DNA of 39,307 nt from Bacteroidota bacterium (GTDB lineage: Bacteria; Bacteroidota; Rhodothermia; Balneolales; Balneolaceae). Shown in pieces: positions 1-7,171 of the stretch. The number at the start of each line of letters is the position of its first letter. Position 1 is the stretch's first letter. Under the pieces are notes generated by a model. It ran no database searches and had not been told where the DNA came from. It saw nothing but the letters and a program-made list of their open reading frames with translations. The translations under genes and the position numbers were made by a program. The stretch spans positions 1-39,307 of the forward strand of contig JAAAOB010000100.1 in NCBI GenBank assembly GCA_009909035.1, in the 5' to 3' direction.

Positions 1-113
1 TTGGAGTTGTATGGAGAGACGTCATGAAGGTACTGAACCGCCGTATACCAGACCGGTACGTGCGGCGGTGTGAGAGGACAGATAGGGAGCTAATCCCTAT
101 CTTCCTACTCGAT
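1..113 (+). mobile_element. 3' end of a group II intron (domains V and VI)
   Basis: The segment folds as a bacterial group II intron tail. Domain V has an 8-bp lower stem (38-45 with 61-68, one G-U pair), a two-base CG bulge at 59-60, and a 4-bp upper stem (46-49 with 55-58). Domain VI pairs 72-78 with 103-110, leaving A107 bulged as the expected branch point, and has an inner stem 80-87/95-102. The 3' boundary is placed at T113 (ending GAT), so A107 is the seventh base from the end, as is typical. The reverse-transcriptase ORF would lie upstream, outside the window. The following 85 bases hold no gene, so the intron seems to sit in intergenic DNA. Confidence 0.85.
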
Positions 114-198
114 TGAATTTGAGTTAGTTTTAGAAACAAAAAGTTTTGGTGCGTGTTTACAGAATTCTCATCAAATCTATCTTTATTGAGTTGAAGTC

Positions 199-909
199 AT
201 GAAAGATCAAAAATTAGTGGTACTTGGCGCTGCAATCGTATTGGGGCTCTCGGTCCTGGGTTTCTTCCTGAGAGATGCCGCCATCACGTTTAAACAGTTC
301 GAGCGAACGGTAACGGTAAAAGGCCTCGCGGAGCAAGAGCATCCGGCTGATGTGGTGATCTGGCCGATTCAATATACTGAGGCAGGCAATACCCTTGATG
401 GCACTTACACAGCTCTTGAATCGAGTGCTGAGAAGGTGAGAGCTTTTCTGGTAAACCAGGGCATTTCTGAAGAGGAACTCTCTTTTTCCACGCCGGTCTT
501 AACGGACCGTTCTGCTCAGCTTTATGGAGGTAATCAAAACCCGGAGTTCCGTTACATCGCCAGTCAGACAGCGACTCTCTATTCTGAAAATGTAGAGCTT
601 GTCCGGGATGTGATGAGTCAGCTTGTGGATCTGGGAAAACAGGGTGTGACGCTCAGCGGTGATGAGTATATGGTTCGGCCTGAGTATATTTTTAACCGGC
701 TGAATGAGATCAAACCGGAGATGATTGAGCAGGCAACGATTGAGGCGCGCCAGGTGGCGGAGAAGTTTGCGGAAGATTCAAATAGCGAGCTGGGCAAGAT
801 AAAGACGGCCTCACAGGGACAGTTTAGTATTATGCCCCGGGATAATAATACGCCGCATATCAAGAAAGTGCGTGTGGTGTCGACGATTGTGTATTACCTG
901 TCGGATTAG
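199..909 (+). CDS. SIMPL domain-containing protein (DUF541/YggE-like), membrane-anchored
   Basis: A 236-residue protein starting with a short charged N-terminus and one hydrophobic helix (about residues 6-24), followed by a periplasmic or extracellular SIMPL domain. Recognisable features are the early FERTVTVKGLAEQEHPAD stretch, the central block around VLTDRS and YIASQTATLY, and the C-terminal FNRLNEIKPEMIEQATIEAR region. SIMPL proteins are widespread envelope proteins without an established enzymatic activity; YggE is linked to oxidative stress tolerance. Length fits the family. The ATG lacks a strong Shine-Dalgarno sequence. It is followed by repeat-rich DNA and appears monocistronic. Confidence 0.85.
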   Translation: MKDQKLVVLGAAIVLGLSVLGFFLRDAAITFKQFERTVTVKGLAEQEHPADVVIWPIQYTEAGNTLDGTYTALESSAEKVRAFLVNQGISEEELSFSTPVLTDRSAQLYGGNQNPEFRYIASQTATLYSENVELVRDVMSQLVDLGKQGVTLSGDEYMVRPEYIFNRLNEIKPEMIEQATIEARQVAEKFAEDSNSELGKIKTASQGQFSIMPRDNNTPHIKKVRVVSTIVYYLSD

Positions 910-935
910 GTATCTTTTAGGTGACGGTGCGATCG

Positions 936-1013
936 AGTCATCGGATGAGTTTTTAAGTAAATCTCGGTAGCTTTTGGTTATTGAGTTGTTCAGAGAAGAC
1001 TCATCCGATGACT
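936..1013. repeat. Palindromic repeat, copy 1 of a pair
   Basis: A 78-bp element bounded by a perfect 15-bp inverted repeat (936-950 and 999-1013). The interior contains CTCGGTAGCTTTT, which is also present in the second copy at 1141-1217. The element would form a long hairpin in RNA or single-stranded DNA. It lies just after the SIMPL gene. Confidence 0.75.
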
Positions 1014-1030
1014 TATCAAAACTATTTATG

Positions 1031-1106
1031 AGTCATCCCGCACTCGATGCGGGATCTCCAATCGTTGATATAGGAATGAGATGCCACGCCCCGGCGTGGA
1101 ATGACG
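1031..1106. repeat. Intergenic element with two GC-rich hairpins
   Basis: Between the two palindromic repeats lies a segment beginning GTCATCCCGCACTCGATGCGGG and ending with GGCGTGGAATGAC. It contains CCCGCA/TGCGGG (1037-1053) and CACGCC/GGCGTG (1085-1098) hairpins, and its outer ends are roughly inverted (GTCAT and ATGAC). This style of short dispersed palindromic repeat is common in bacterial intergenic DNA. Confidence 0.55.
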
Positions 1107-1140
1107 AAACTAAAAGAATTATTACAAAACAGATCAAACA

Positions 1141-1217
1141 AGTAATCGGATGAGTTTGTAGTTGACTCGGTAGCTTTTTGCTTGTTAAGATGTACAAAGA
1201 TGACTCATCCGATGACT
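1141..1217. repeat. Palindromic repeat, copy 2 of a pair
   Basis: A 77-bp element with 15-bp inverted ends (1141-1155 and 1203-1217) that match except at one position. It shares the outer arms and the internal CTCGGTAGCTTTT with copy 1, while the rest of the interior has diverged. It ends about 38 bp before the next gene start, so it would lie in that gene's 5' leader. Confidence 0.75.
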
Positions 1218-1254
1218 ACAAAATGAAAGAATTAATTTTCCAACGAAGACTATT

Positions 1255-1596
1255 ATGGTAACAGTAAAACTTTTGAAGATTGCGCATGGACGAAGCGGTG
1301 ATAAAGGAAATGGAAGCAACGTCGGTATTATCGCTCGTCATCCGGACATCTACCCGTTTTTGAAAGAGAACCTGACGGCTGATCGCGTGAAAGAGTATAT
1401 GAAGCATATCTGTAAAGGCGAGGTGGAGCGCTACGAGATGCCTAACATCGGTGCACTCAACTTTATTCTGAACGAAAGCCTGGGCGGCGGCGGAACCGTC
1501 TCACTAAAACTGGATGCCCAGGGAAAAACCCACGCCTCCACGCTGCTGCGGATGGATGTGGATGTGCCGGATGAGCTGCTTGCAAAAGTTGGGTAA
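1255..1596 (+). CDS. AtuA C-terminal-like (ferredoxin-fold) small protein
   Basis: A 113-residue soluble protein. The N-terminal motif AHGRSGDKGNGSNVG and the glycine-rich LNESLGGGGTVSLKLDAQGK near the C-terminus match the AtuA-like ferredoxin-fold domain. In acyclic terpene utilisation proteins this domain forms the C-terminal part of a larger polypeptide. Here it stands alone, as it does in other genomes where it is a separate gene. No AtuA main domain is encoded nearby, so the substrate cannot be inferred. The start ATG is preceded by an AT-rich leader without a clear Shine-Dalgarno sequence. Confidence 0.75.
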   Translation: MVTVKLLKIAHGRSGDKGNGSNVGIIARHPDIYPFLKENLTADRVKEYMKHICKGEVERYEMPNIGALNFILNESLGGGGTVSLKLDAQGKTHASTLLRMDVDVPDELLAKVG

Positions 1597-1654
1597 CGGT
1601 GCTTTTCTATTTACTGATTCGCAGGAAGATCCGCAATGTCTGAAAAAGAACCTG

Positions 1655-1831
1655 ATGGGGATTTTAAACTACATCTGCTACCCGATTACAATCGCCAGGG
1701 CTGAACAGGTGAACTCCAAAATTCAGCAGTTAAAATCGATTTCGAAAGGCTACCGGAACTTCGATAATTTCCGAAATGCCATCCTGTTCTATTTTGGAAA
1801 ATTAGACCTCTACCCACAAGGTTTCCCGTAG
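1655..1831 (+). pseudogene. C-terminal remnant of an ISL3-like transposase
   Basis: This frame reads ILNYICYPITIARAEQVN followed by SKIQQLKSISKGYRNF and FRNAILFYFGKLDLYP, which resembles the C-terminal tail of ISL3-family DDE transposases (typically N-x-KIQ, arGyRnf and fRnaILf). Nothing upstream in any frame supplies the catalytic domain: the preceding DNA is the AtuA-like gene. No flanking inverted repeats were found. It is therefore a decayed end fragment of an insertion sequence left beside the small gene that follows. Confidence 0.65.
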
Positions 1832-1847
1832 AACCAATATTACTATC

Positions 1848-2024
1848 ATGAAAATTTATTTTATTATAGAAATAATATTTGCCTTTATTGTATTGTTTTT
1901 AATAAACTTTTATTTTGTTGAGCTGAGTTTATTGTATGCAGCAATAGTTTCTGGATTTACTACAATTATTTTAGGATACGTTGTTTATTATCTATTTTTT
2001 AGAAATAGATTAAGAACTTTATAA
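1848..2024 (+). CDS. Small two-helix membrane protein, possible gene-cassette product
   Basis: A 58-residue ORF from ATG 1848 to TAA 2024, starting MKIYFIIEIIFAFIVLFL and ending RNRLRTL. Two hydrophobic segments (about residues 4-23 and 28-51) with a basic tail suggest a hairpin inner-membrane protein with the C-terminus inside. It is markedly AT-rich compared with its neighbours. It is followed directly by a strong terminator and then an attC-like site in the orientation expected for an integron cassette. Small membrane proteins of unknown role are common cassette contents. No family was recognised. The ORF is short, so coding status is supported mainly by its membrane-protein pattern and context. 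Confidence 0.5.
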   Translation: MKIYFIIEIIFAFIVLFLINFYFVELSLLYAAIVSGFTTIILGYVVYYLFFRNRLRTL

Positions 2025-2054
2025 ATCAAATTAGTAGTAAATACAATTTTTTTT

Positions 2055-2086
2055 AAAAGCCCGGAATCACATTTCGGGCTTTTTTT
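2055..2086 (+). terminator. Rho-independent terminator
   Basis: AAAAGCCCG (2055-2063) pairs with CGGGCTTTT (2075-2083) across an 11-base loop, followed by further T residues. A T-rich stretch on the left side means it could act in both directions. It lies about 30 bp after the 58-aa ORF. Confidence 0.8.
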
Positions 2087-2088
2087 AG

Positions 2089-2216
2089 TTATAACCAGCG
2101 CATCAACGCGGACGCACCTCGCCAATTATTTACCCCTTTTAGTTTTAAGGAACTTCTTTCGTTAGTTGCTAATTCAATATCAATCTGTGCGCCGGTTATG
2201 CGCCAAAACGTTATAT
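2089..2216 (+). other. attC-like integron recombination site
   Basis: A 128-bp imperfect palindrome with attC architecture. The outer left box TTATAAC (2089-2095) and right box GTTATAT (2210-2216) are complementary except at one end base. The inner left box, 2098-2115 (GCGCATCAACGCGGACGC), pairs with the inner right box, 2189-2203 (GCGCCGGTTATGCGC), leaving unpaired extra bases on the left arm only. These resemble the extrahelical bases of attC sites. The central portion is AT-rich and variable. Orientation fits a cassette carrying the preceding small ORF. The right box is not a perfect GTTRRRY, and no integrase or second attC is visible in the window. Confidence 0.6.
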
Positions 2217-2252
2217 CACTTTTACCAATTTCCCATCTTTTTTTATGTTTAC

Positions 2253-2603
2253 TCAATCCACCGTAACAAACACCGAGGTTCGAGGCTGATTATTGACCGC
2301 CCGGCTGATATGTCCGCGGCCGGTGGTATCCTCAACGAACAGAACGTCACCCGTGGAAAACCGGCGGACGCTTCCGTCCCCGACCTCTACGTCTACAGCG
2401 CCATCCAGCATGATGATATATTGACGCTGAGGGGCGTTGTGCCAGGTGAAATCGTAATCGGGATCGGTGTGGCGAAAGATGATACCGGTGGCATCCAGCT
2501 TCTCTGAAAGATGGCCGATATCCCCGGCATCCTCCAGTTCTATCTCTATATCTTCGAAGTGTGATTCATTATCCGAACCGGTGTAGAGTCGTGTGATGTT
2601 CAT
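2253..2603 (-). CDS. Cupin domain-containing protein
   Basis: A 116-residue single-domain cupin. The strand-turn pattern is visible in HNAPQRQYIIMLDGAVDVEV (about residues 55-74), followed by RRFSTGDVLFVEDTTGRGH, with the G-D-x-L turn and a late His typical of the second cupin motif. The protein is soluble, with no signal peptide. The metal ligand set looks reduced compared with canonical metal-binding cupins, so a substrate-binding or isomerase-like role is as likely as a dioxygenase one. It is transcribed alone toward the attC-like site; the 211 bp upstream are AT-rich and hold no other gene. Confidence 0.8.
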   Translation of the reverse strand: MNITRLYTGSDNESHFEDIEIELEDAGDIGHLSEKLDATGIIFRHTDPDYDFTWHNAPQRQYIIMLDGAVDVEVGDGSVRRFSTGDVLFVEDTTGRGHISRAVNNQPRTSVFVTVD

Positions 2604-2814
2604 GAGCGAAAAAGGTTTATTAATTAAGAATTGCTGTAATGATCATTCACTAAAAAAAACAATTAAACGATTGCTTGTAATTTTTAATGCCCGAAACTTT
2701 GCCATTGTATATCAGATAACCGATATACCGATAACAAATAACACAGTTCTATGACCTAAAAGGATCACTTCGTTTATTTTTTTCGCCAACCTCATTTCGT
2801 CGCAAGTACTTAAA

Positions 2815-3486
2815 CTATCCCAGAATCTCTGCCATCATCCCGCGTACGGTCTTAATCTCGTCTTCATTCACTGTGTGTGTCATTCCGGGGTAAATCGTTT
2901 TGGTGACGTCTGCATTCAAATCCTTAAACACAGCTTCCGTTTCATCCACGCGCTCTTTCGGAATGTGCGGGTCGATGCTGCTGCATCCAAGGAAGACAGG
3001 TGTTCGCTCCATGGACCCGCTGTACAGTGATGCGTCTATTTCAGGGCCGATTAAGCCACCGCTAAGTCCCACAACGCCACCGAGTTTCTGTGCGTGACGG
3101 GCCGCAAACTCCGTAGCCAGACAACCGCCCTGGGAAAAGCCGAGCAGAATGATTTTATTGGCGGGTATTCCGGCGCTTTTTATCTCTTCCATCAAATCGT
3201 GGATGCGCTGCAGACCGCTTGACAATCCCGGCTGATTGTTCTCTTTCGGTTGAAGAAATGAGTAGGGATACCACGTGTGATTTTGCGCCTGCGGGGCAAT
3301 ATAATGGAAATCGGGCTGAGCAAACTCATCGGCCAAAGAGAACATGCTTTCGGCTGTTGTACCCCTTCCGTGTATCATAATCATCGCGGCTTTGGCCCGC
3401 GAAAGTGGCGCTCCGTACTCTTTTGGTTTGATGGATTGATGCGGGCCCTTGAATGGGTTATCTGGATCGATTCGGAATAGTGACAT
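2815..3486 (-). CDS. mhqD: Phospholipase/carboxylesterase family alpha/beta hydrolase (MhqD-like)
   Basis: A 223-residue alpha/beta hydrolase beginning MSLFRIDPDN. The oxyanion-side motif MIMIHGRG occurs near residue 40, the nucleophile elbow GFSQGG places Ser118, and Asp172 (SSIDPHIP) and His204 (GMTHTV) complete the triad. The frame is open further upstream, but that extension translates repeat DNA, so the start at 3486 is preferred. MhqD-type esterases are co-regulated with MhqO in Bacillus during quinone and hydroquinone stress. The adjacent dioxygenase gene, in the same orientation, supports that assignment by context. The symbol is by homology of the pair and is not certain. Confidence 0.75.
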   Translation of the reverse strand: MSLFRIDPDNPFKGPHQSIKPKEYGAPLSRAKAAMIMIHGRGTTAESMFSLADEFAQPDFHYIAPQAQNHTWYPYSFLQPKENNQPGLSSGLQRIHDLMEEIKSAGIPANKIILLGFSQGGCLATEFAARHAQKLGGVVGLSGGLIGPEIDASLYSGSMERTPVFLGCSSIDPHIPKERVDETEAVFKDLNADVTKTIYPGMTHTVNEDEIKTVRGMMAEILG

Positions 3487-3516
3487 TTGGATGGTTTTTT
3501 TGTGATTATTTAATAG

Positions 3517-3671
3517 ATCTCCCCTGCCAGTGCATTTCTGGCCCCGAGTGAATTTCTCGGGGAGGGGAGATTTTAAAAAAGTTCCCCTTAAAAAAGGGGG
3601 ATTGAGGGGGATGTCCATCAATCGTGGAAAGATCCCGTGAACACCCCTCTGTATCTCCCTTTTTAAGGGAG
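3517..3671. repeat. Cluster of palindromic C/G-run repeats between mhqO and mhqD
   Basis: Four nested or adjacent inverted repeats occupy this gap: ATCTCCCC/GGGGAGAT (3517-3571), CCCCGAG/CTCGGGG (3542-3562), a CCCCTTAAAAAAGGGGG segment (3584-3600) and CTCCCTT/AAGGGAG (3655-3671). The third is of the same type as the repeats at 6920-7120. They would form strong hairpins in a mhqO-mhqD transcript and may attenuate or stabilise it. Confidence 0.6.
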
Positions 3672-3715
3672 AGTCATTTCCTTCCCAAGTAGGGGTTAGT
3701 ATTAATAAATAGAAC

Positions 3716-4648
3716 CTAAACCGTAATCTCCGGCAGCCGCTTCTCAATCATCTCGCGTTTGGATTCGAGCCATGGCGGGAGGATCAGCTTTTGGCCGAGT
3801 TTATTGGGATCCTCATCCACGTCGTAGCCGGGACCGTCCGTGGCGATTTCAAACAGCACACCGCCGGGTGACCGGAAGTAGACCGAATGAAACCAGTGCC
3901 GGTCAATCACCTGTGACGGGCTCAGGCCCATCTCAAGAACCTTCTCTCGAAGTGATTTGAGTTCGTCATCATCTTCGGCACGAAATGCCACGTGATGGAT
4001 AATACCGGTTCCGTTGGCCGATGGTTTTGGCTCACCCTCCTCGATGATAACGGAGCTGCCAATATCTGCATTTGTTGTGTAGTGCCATTTGTTGCCTTCA
4101 TTTTCGGCTTCAGTAAATCCAAAAAGGGATTTTAGTACATCTGCTGTCGGTTTGTGCTGTTCGAGAAATAACGTGGTTCCATAAAACCCTCGAATGGTGT
4201 GCTTTGTTGGAACCGTGCTATTCTCATAGCCCGGCAAATCACCGGCTTCATCATCAAATACCAGTTCCAGGGCCATCCGGTCCGGATCTTTAAACCCTAT
4301 GGCCTGCCGACCAAACCGGTCGTAGGGTCCATCAAAATCGATACCTTCCTTGCCAAAACGTTCGGCCCAGTATTCTATCGAAACGGATGGAACAGCCAGC
4401 GCAACTTTTACGGCCTCGCCAAGACCGGGCTTTCCCTGCCTCGCCATCGGCCAGGGAAAGAAAGTCATTCCTGATCCGGGTGTGGCCTCCGCATTTCCAT
4501 AAAACAGGTGATAGGTTCCGGGATCATCCTGGTTGACTGATTTTTTAACCAGCCTCATGCCGAGTTTTTTAACATAAAAATCTGCGTTTTGTTGAGGATC
4601 ACCAGCCAGAGCCGTGATGTGATGAATCCCCTTTTGGTGTGACTTCAT
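3716..4648 (-). CDS. mhqO: Ring-cleaving dioxygenase, glyoxalase/VOC family (MhqO-like)
   Basis: A 310-residue protein made of two vicinal-oxygen-chelate modules. Module one starts GIHHITALAGDPQQNADFYV; module two contains GIIHHVAFRAEDDDE and ends with GGVLFEIATDGPGY. Metal-ligand candidates are the His in GIHHI, the His in GIIHHVAF and the Glu in LFEIATD. The protein matches the full length of the MhqO/LinE-type ring-cleaving dioxygenases induced by hydroquinones and catechols. The MhqD-like esterase gene follows on the same strand after a repeat-rich gap of about 230 bp. A perfect palindrome lies 22 bp upstream of the start and is a likely repressor site. Confidence 0.88.
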   Translation of the reverse strand: MKSHQKGIHHITALAGDPQQNADFYVKKLGMRLVKKSVNQDDPGTYHLFYGNAEATPGSGMTFFPWPMARQGKPGLGEAVKVALAVPSVSIEYWAERFGKEGIDFDGPYDRFGRQAIGFKDPDRMALELVFDDEAGDLPGYENSTVPTKHTIRGFYGTTLFLEQHKPTADVLKSLFGFTEAENEGNKWHYTTNADIGSSVIIEEGEPKPSANGTGIIHHVAFRAEDDDELKSLREKVLEMGLSPSQVIDRHWFHSVYFRSPGGVLFEIATDGPGYDVDEDPNKLGQKLILPPWLESKREMIEKRLPEITV

Positions 4649-4669
4649 AGCTCAGTATGTTTTTGTTAA

Positions 4670-4687
4670 TAGTTTAATGTTAAACTA
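4670..4687 (-). promoter_or_regulatory. Candidate MarR-type operator upstream of mhqO
   Basis: TAGTTTAA-TG-TTAAACTA is a perfect 8+8 inverted repeat with a 2-bp centre, placed 22 bp upstream of the dioxygenase start. MhqO/MhqD genes are known targets of MarR-family repressors in Bacillus. The regulator gene itself is not in this window, so the role is inferred from position and symmetry. Confidence 0.5.
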
Positions 4688-4874
4688 AATATTTTTTTAA
4701 AGAGTTCCAACTGCTGTGATCGGATGGAACCGGTGGGATAATCGATAGAGATTAATCCTGCAAACCGGGGAGAAACAGGAAAAAAGCAAAGCTATATGTG
4801 ATAAAAATCGTTACACTTCCAAGGGGGAACCGAAAGGTACCATATGGATTGTCAACCTAACAGAGACTACCGAC

Positions 4875-5630
4875 ATGGCAAAAACATATAACAACCTTGG
4901 AGTGGCACTTGGGGGCGGCGCAGCCTATGGTGCGGCTCACATAGGTGTATTAAAGGCGTTTGAGCAGCTTGGAATCCAACCAAGATTTATTTCCGGAACG
5001 AGTATCGGTGCGTATGTTGCGGCCCACTATGCGTTCGGTACCTCGCTGGAAAAACTGGAAGAGATAGGCCGGAACCTTGACTGGCTGGATGTCACGGGGT
5101 TTAAACTGTCGAAATTGGGGTTGCTCAGCAACGAGAGACTGGGCAAGAGTGTGATTGAACAGATCGGGAAAGTGACCATAGAGAAATCCCAGATACCCTT
5201 GTGTATGATCGCCACCAACATCTGTACGGGAAAAAAGATTCTGCTTGATGAGGGCCCACTGCATAAAGCGGTGATGGCAAGCAGCTGTCTGCCCGGTATT
5301 TTTGTCCCTGTTGAATGGGAAAACATGCAGCTGGTGGATGGCGTACTGTGTGAAAATGTGCCCGTAAGCCCATTGATAGAAATGGGGGCTGAAGAAGTAA
5401 TTGCTGTAGATCTGACGACTAACCGGAAGTACAAGTGTCCCGAGGATTTGATCGATCTGCTGACCAATACGATCGATATAGGCCTGAATAATATGATCCA
5501 GGAGCAGCTGAAAAGTAAGAATACCACTGTGATACAGCCGGAGCTCACGGCCTACAACAAAGCGGACACCGGGAAAGCGGAAAACCTGATCAGAGAAGGA
5601 TATGAGGCAACGATGAAGGCGTTGAGTTAG
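4875..5630 (+). CDS. Patatin-like phospholipase family protein (RssA-like)
   Basis: A 251-residue patatin-fold hydrolase. The glycine-rich oxyanion loop is GVALGGGAAYGAAHIGVLKA (residues 9-28), the nucleophile motif GTSIG gives Ser43, and the catalytic Asp lies in VDGVLCENVPV (about Asp155). Both members of the Ser-Asp dyad are intact. The short single-domain form resembles RssA/YchK-type patatins, which are cytoplasmic or membrane-associated lipid acyl hydrolases. The gene is divergent from mhqO and convergent with the following lipoprotein gene, so it is probably monocistronic. Confidence 0.88.
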   Translation: MAKTYNNLGVALGGGAAYGAAHIGVLKAFEQLGIQPRFISGTSIGAYVAAHYAFGTSLEKLEEIGRNLDWLDVTGFKLSKLGLLSNERLGKSVIEQIGKVTIEKSQIPLCMIATNICTGKKILLDEGPLHKAVMASSCLPGIFVPVEWENMQLVDGVLCENVPVSPLIEMGAEEVIAVDLTTNRKYKCPEDLIDLLTNTIDIGLNNMIQEQLKSKNTTVIQPELTAYNKADTGKAENLIREGYEATMKALS

Positions 5631-5760
5631 GCAATAGATCATAGGCAGGGCAAATAGTAAATCGAAGGTCCTGCTTCGATTATATTGATAAAGGCAATAT
5701 GTCTTCGATCGACCTCAATCAACCTCCTGGCGTGTCGAAGCGGGAGCTTCAACCTACATC

Positions 5761-6759
5761 TTACTCCTTAACCGTCACAAACCTCGCCATCACGGGCAGG
5801 TGATCGCTGATGAAGCGCATGGTTTCGGCATCGAAGGGCATCGGGATGGTGGCTGAGCCGGGCACCAGGTCGTCGATCATAGTATCGCTGGGCAGGATGT
5901 GATCGAGCTGTCGCTGCGGGTCGTCAGCGGTGTGGGTATAGGACTGGTCACCGGCAAGCGGATCTACAAAAACCATGTCCGTATCGCGTCCAAGGAGCTG
6001 CAGGAATTCACGGTCGCCGGGTACTGTGTTCAGATCACCGGTAACCAAAATACGTGCATTGGGATCCATTGAGAAGACCTTGGCGTAGTGGTCCCGCAGC
6101 AGGTTGATCTGGCCCAATCGCCACCCCTCGTTTCTCTCGCCTCGGCCCGCCTTCAGATGAAGCCCGGTGAGAAGAAAACTGTAGTTTGGATTCACATGAA
6201 CATCCACCGAGAGCATCCGGTTGTTGGTAAAATTCTGTGTAGCGGGATTGCCCTCATCATCCTGTTCACCTAAAATGTAGGTATCTGCATTGGCATAGCT
6301 GTACAGTATCCCCAGTGGAATCCGGCTCATCACCACCACGTTCATGTACCAGTCGTTGCTCTCTTTACTGGAAAAGTAGCGATACCCCATCTCCTCAAGA
6401 TGCTCTTCTGCCATGGATTGAACATAAGCGGCGCTCTCAATCTCCTGGAACACCACGATATCGGCATCCAGATCAATCAGGGATTCCGCCAGCAGTTTAC
6501 GGCGCTCGGCCAGATCAGCATCCGGTTCATTCTCGCGATCATTGTCGATGTAGGGATTATCGTGGTCATCCACAAAATGCTCCACGTTCCAGGTCACCAC
6601 AGAGATCGTGTCGTGTTCAGTGTGATCATACCAGGAGGGCGTGGCGATCCACTCCCAATCGGCTGCCGTTGATGATGAATCGGTTGTGAGACCGGTAGTG
6701 GAGCATGCGGCAAATGAGAATGCCAGGATAAACAGGGACAATTGAGAAAGATACTTCAT
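5761..6759 (-). CDS. Endonuclease/exonuclease/phosphatase family lipoprotein
   Basis: A 332-residue protein with a lipoprotein signal peptide ending FILAFSFAACS (lipidated Cys19). The EEP fold follows: SVVTWNVEHF carries the metal-binding Asn, DIVVFQEIES the catalytic Glu, ILVTGDLNT the Asp/Asn pair, and FISDHLPVMARF the terminal Asp-His. All core catalytic residues of the Mg-dependent hydrolase superfamily are present. Family members cleave phosphodiesters in DNA, phospholipids or inositol phosphates. Envelope location argues for an extracellular substrate such as DNA or a phosphoester nutrient. Confidence 0.87.
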   Translation of the reverse strand: MKYLSQLSLFILAFSFAACSTTGLTTDSSSTAADWEWIATPSWYDHTEHDTISVVTWNVEHFVDDHDNPYIDNDRENEPDADLAERRKLLAESLIDLDADIVVFQEIESAAYVQSMAEEHLEEMGYRYFSSKESNDWYMNVVVMSRIPLGILYSYANADTYILGEQDDEGNPATQNFTNNRMLSVDVHVNPNYSFLLTGLHLKAGRGERNEGWRLGQINLLRDHYAKVFSMDPNARILVTGDLNTVPGDREFLQLLGRDTDMVFVDPLAGDQSYTHTADDPQRQLDHILPSDTMIDDLVPGSATIPMPFDAETMRFISDHLPVMARFVTVKE

Positions 6760-6919
6760 GAAAATAGGTTTATGAATATTGAACGATAGAGTAGGAAGAT
6801 CCGGGATTGAATCAAATTAAGAAAATGTGATTTGTGTTTGGATCCATGAAATTGGTTAGAAAACGTTATCTTTTGTTCGATATGTAAAGGTATGAGTTAT
6901 TTGGAACAGGGTGTTGTTT

Positions 6920-7120
6920 AAATCCCCCTTTATCCCCCTTTTGAAAAGGGGGAGTTGTTCGGTGCTTTTGATGGATGTTGATATAGCAATGAGTTACTCT
7001 CCCCTAACAAGGGGAGACAAAGAGGGGTGTTTCCGGAATTGGGTACAGGTAATGAGCGTGTTGGTTGTATCTGTATTTTGATAAATCCACCCTTAATCCC
7101 CCTTTTGAAAAGGGGGAGTT
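6920..7120. repeat. Palindromic C/G-run repeats
   Basis: Two near-identical units, at about 6920-6955 and 7084-7120, each contain a CCCCCTTTT-G-AAAAGGGGG perfect palindrome preceded by a second C-run. Between them sits CTCCCC/GGGGAG (6999-7016). The rest of the 412-bp gap between the EEP and M48 genes shows no coding features. The same repeat type recurs at 3584-3600. Confidence 0.65.
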
Positions 7121-7171
7121 TGAATGCCCCAAATATTTTGAAAAGCAGCTAATTTTAAAATCATTTTTTAC

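Noticed and set aside
2815-3747. Longer N-terminal extension of the MhqD-like esterase
   Set aside because: The extra 87 residues translate palindromic repeat DNA. The internal ATG at 3486 gives the normal family length.
4950-5642. A 230-residue open frame opposite the patatin gene
   Set aside because: The patatin gene on the other strand has an intact active site and family motifs. The reverse frame has none.
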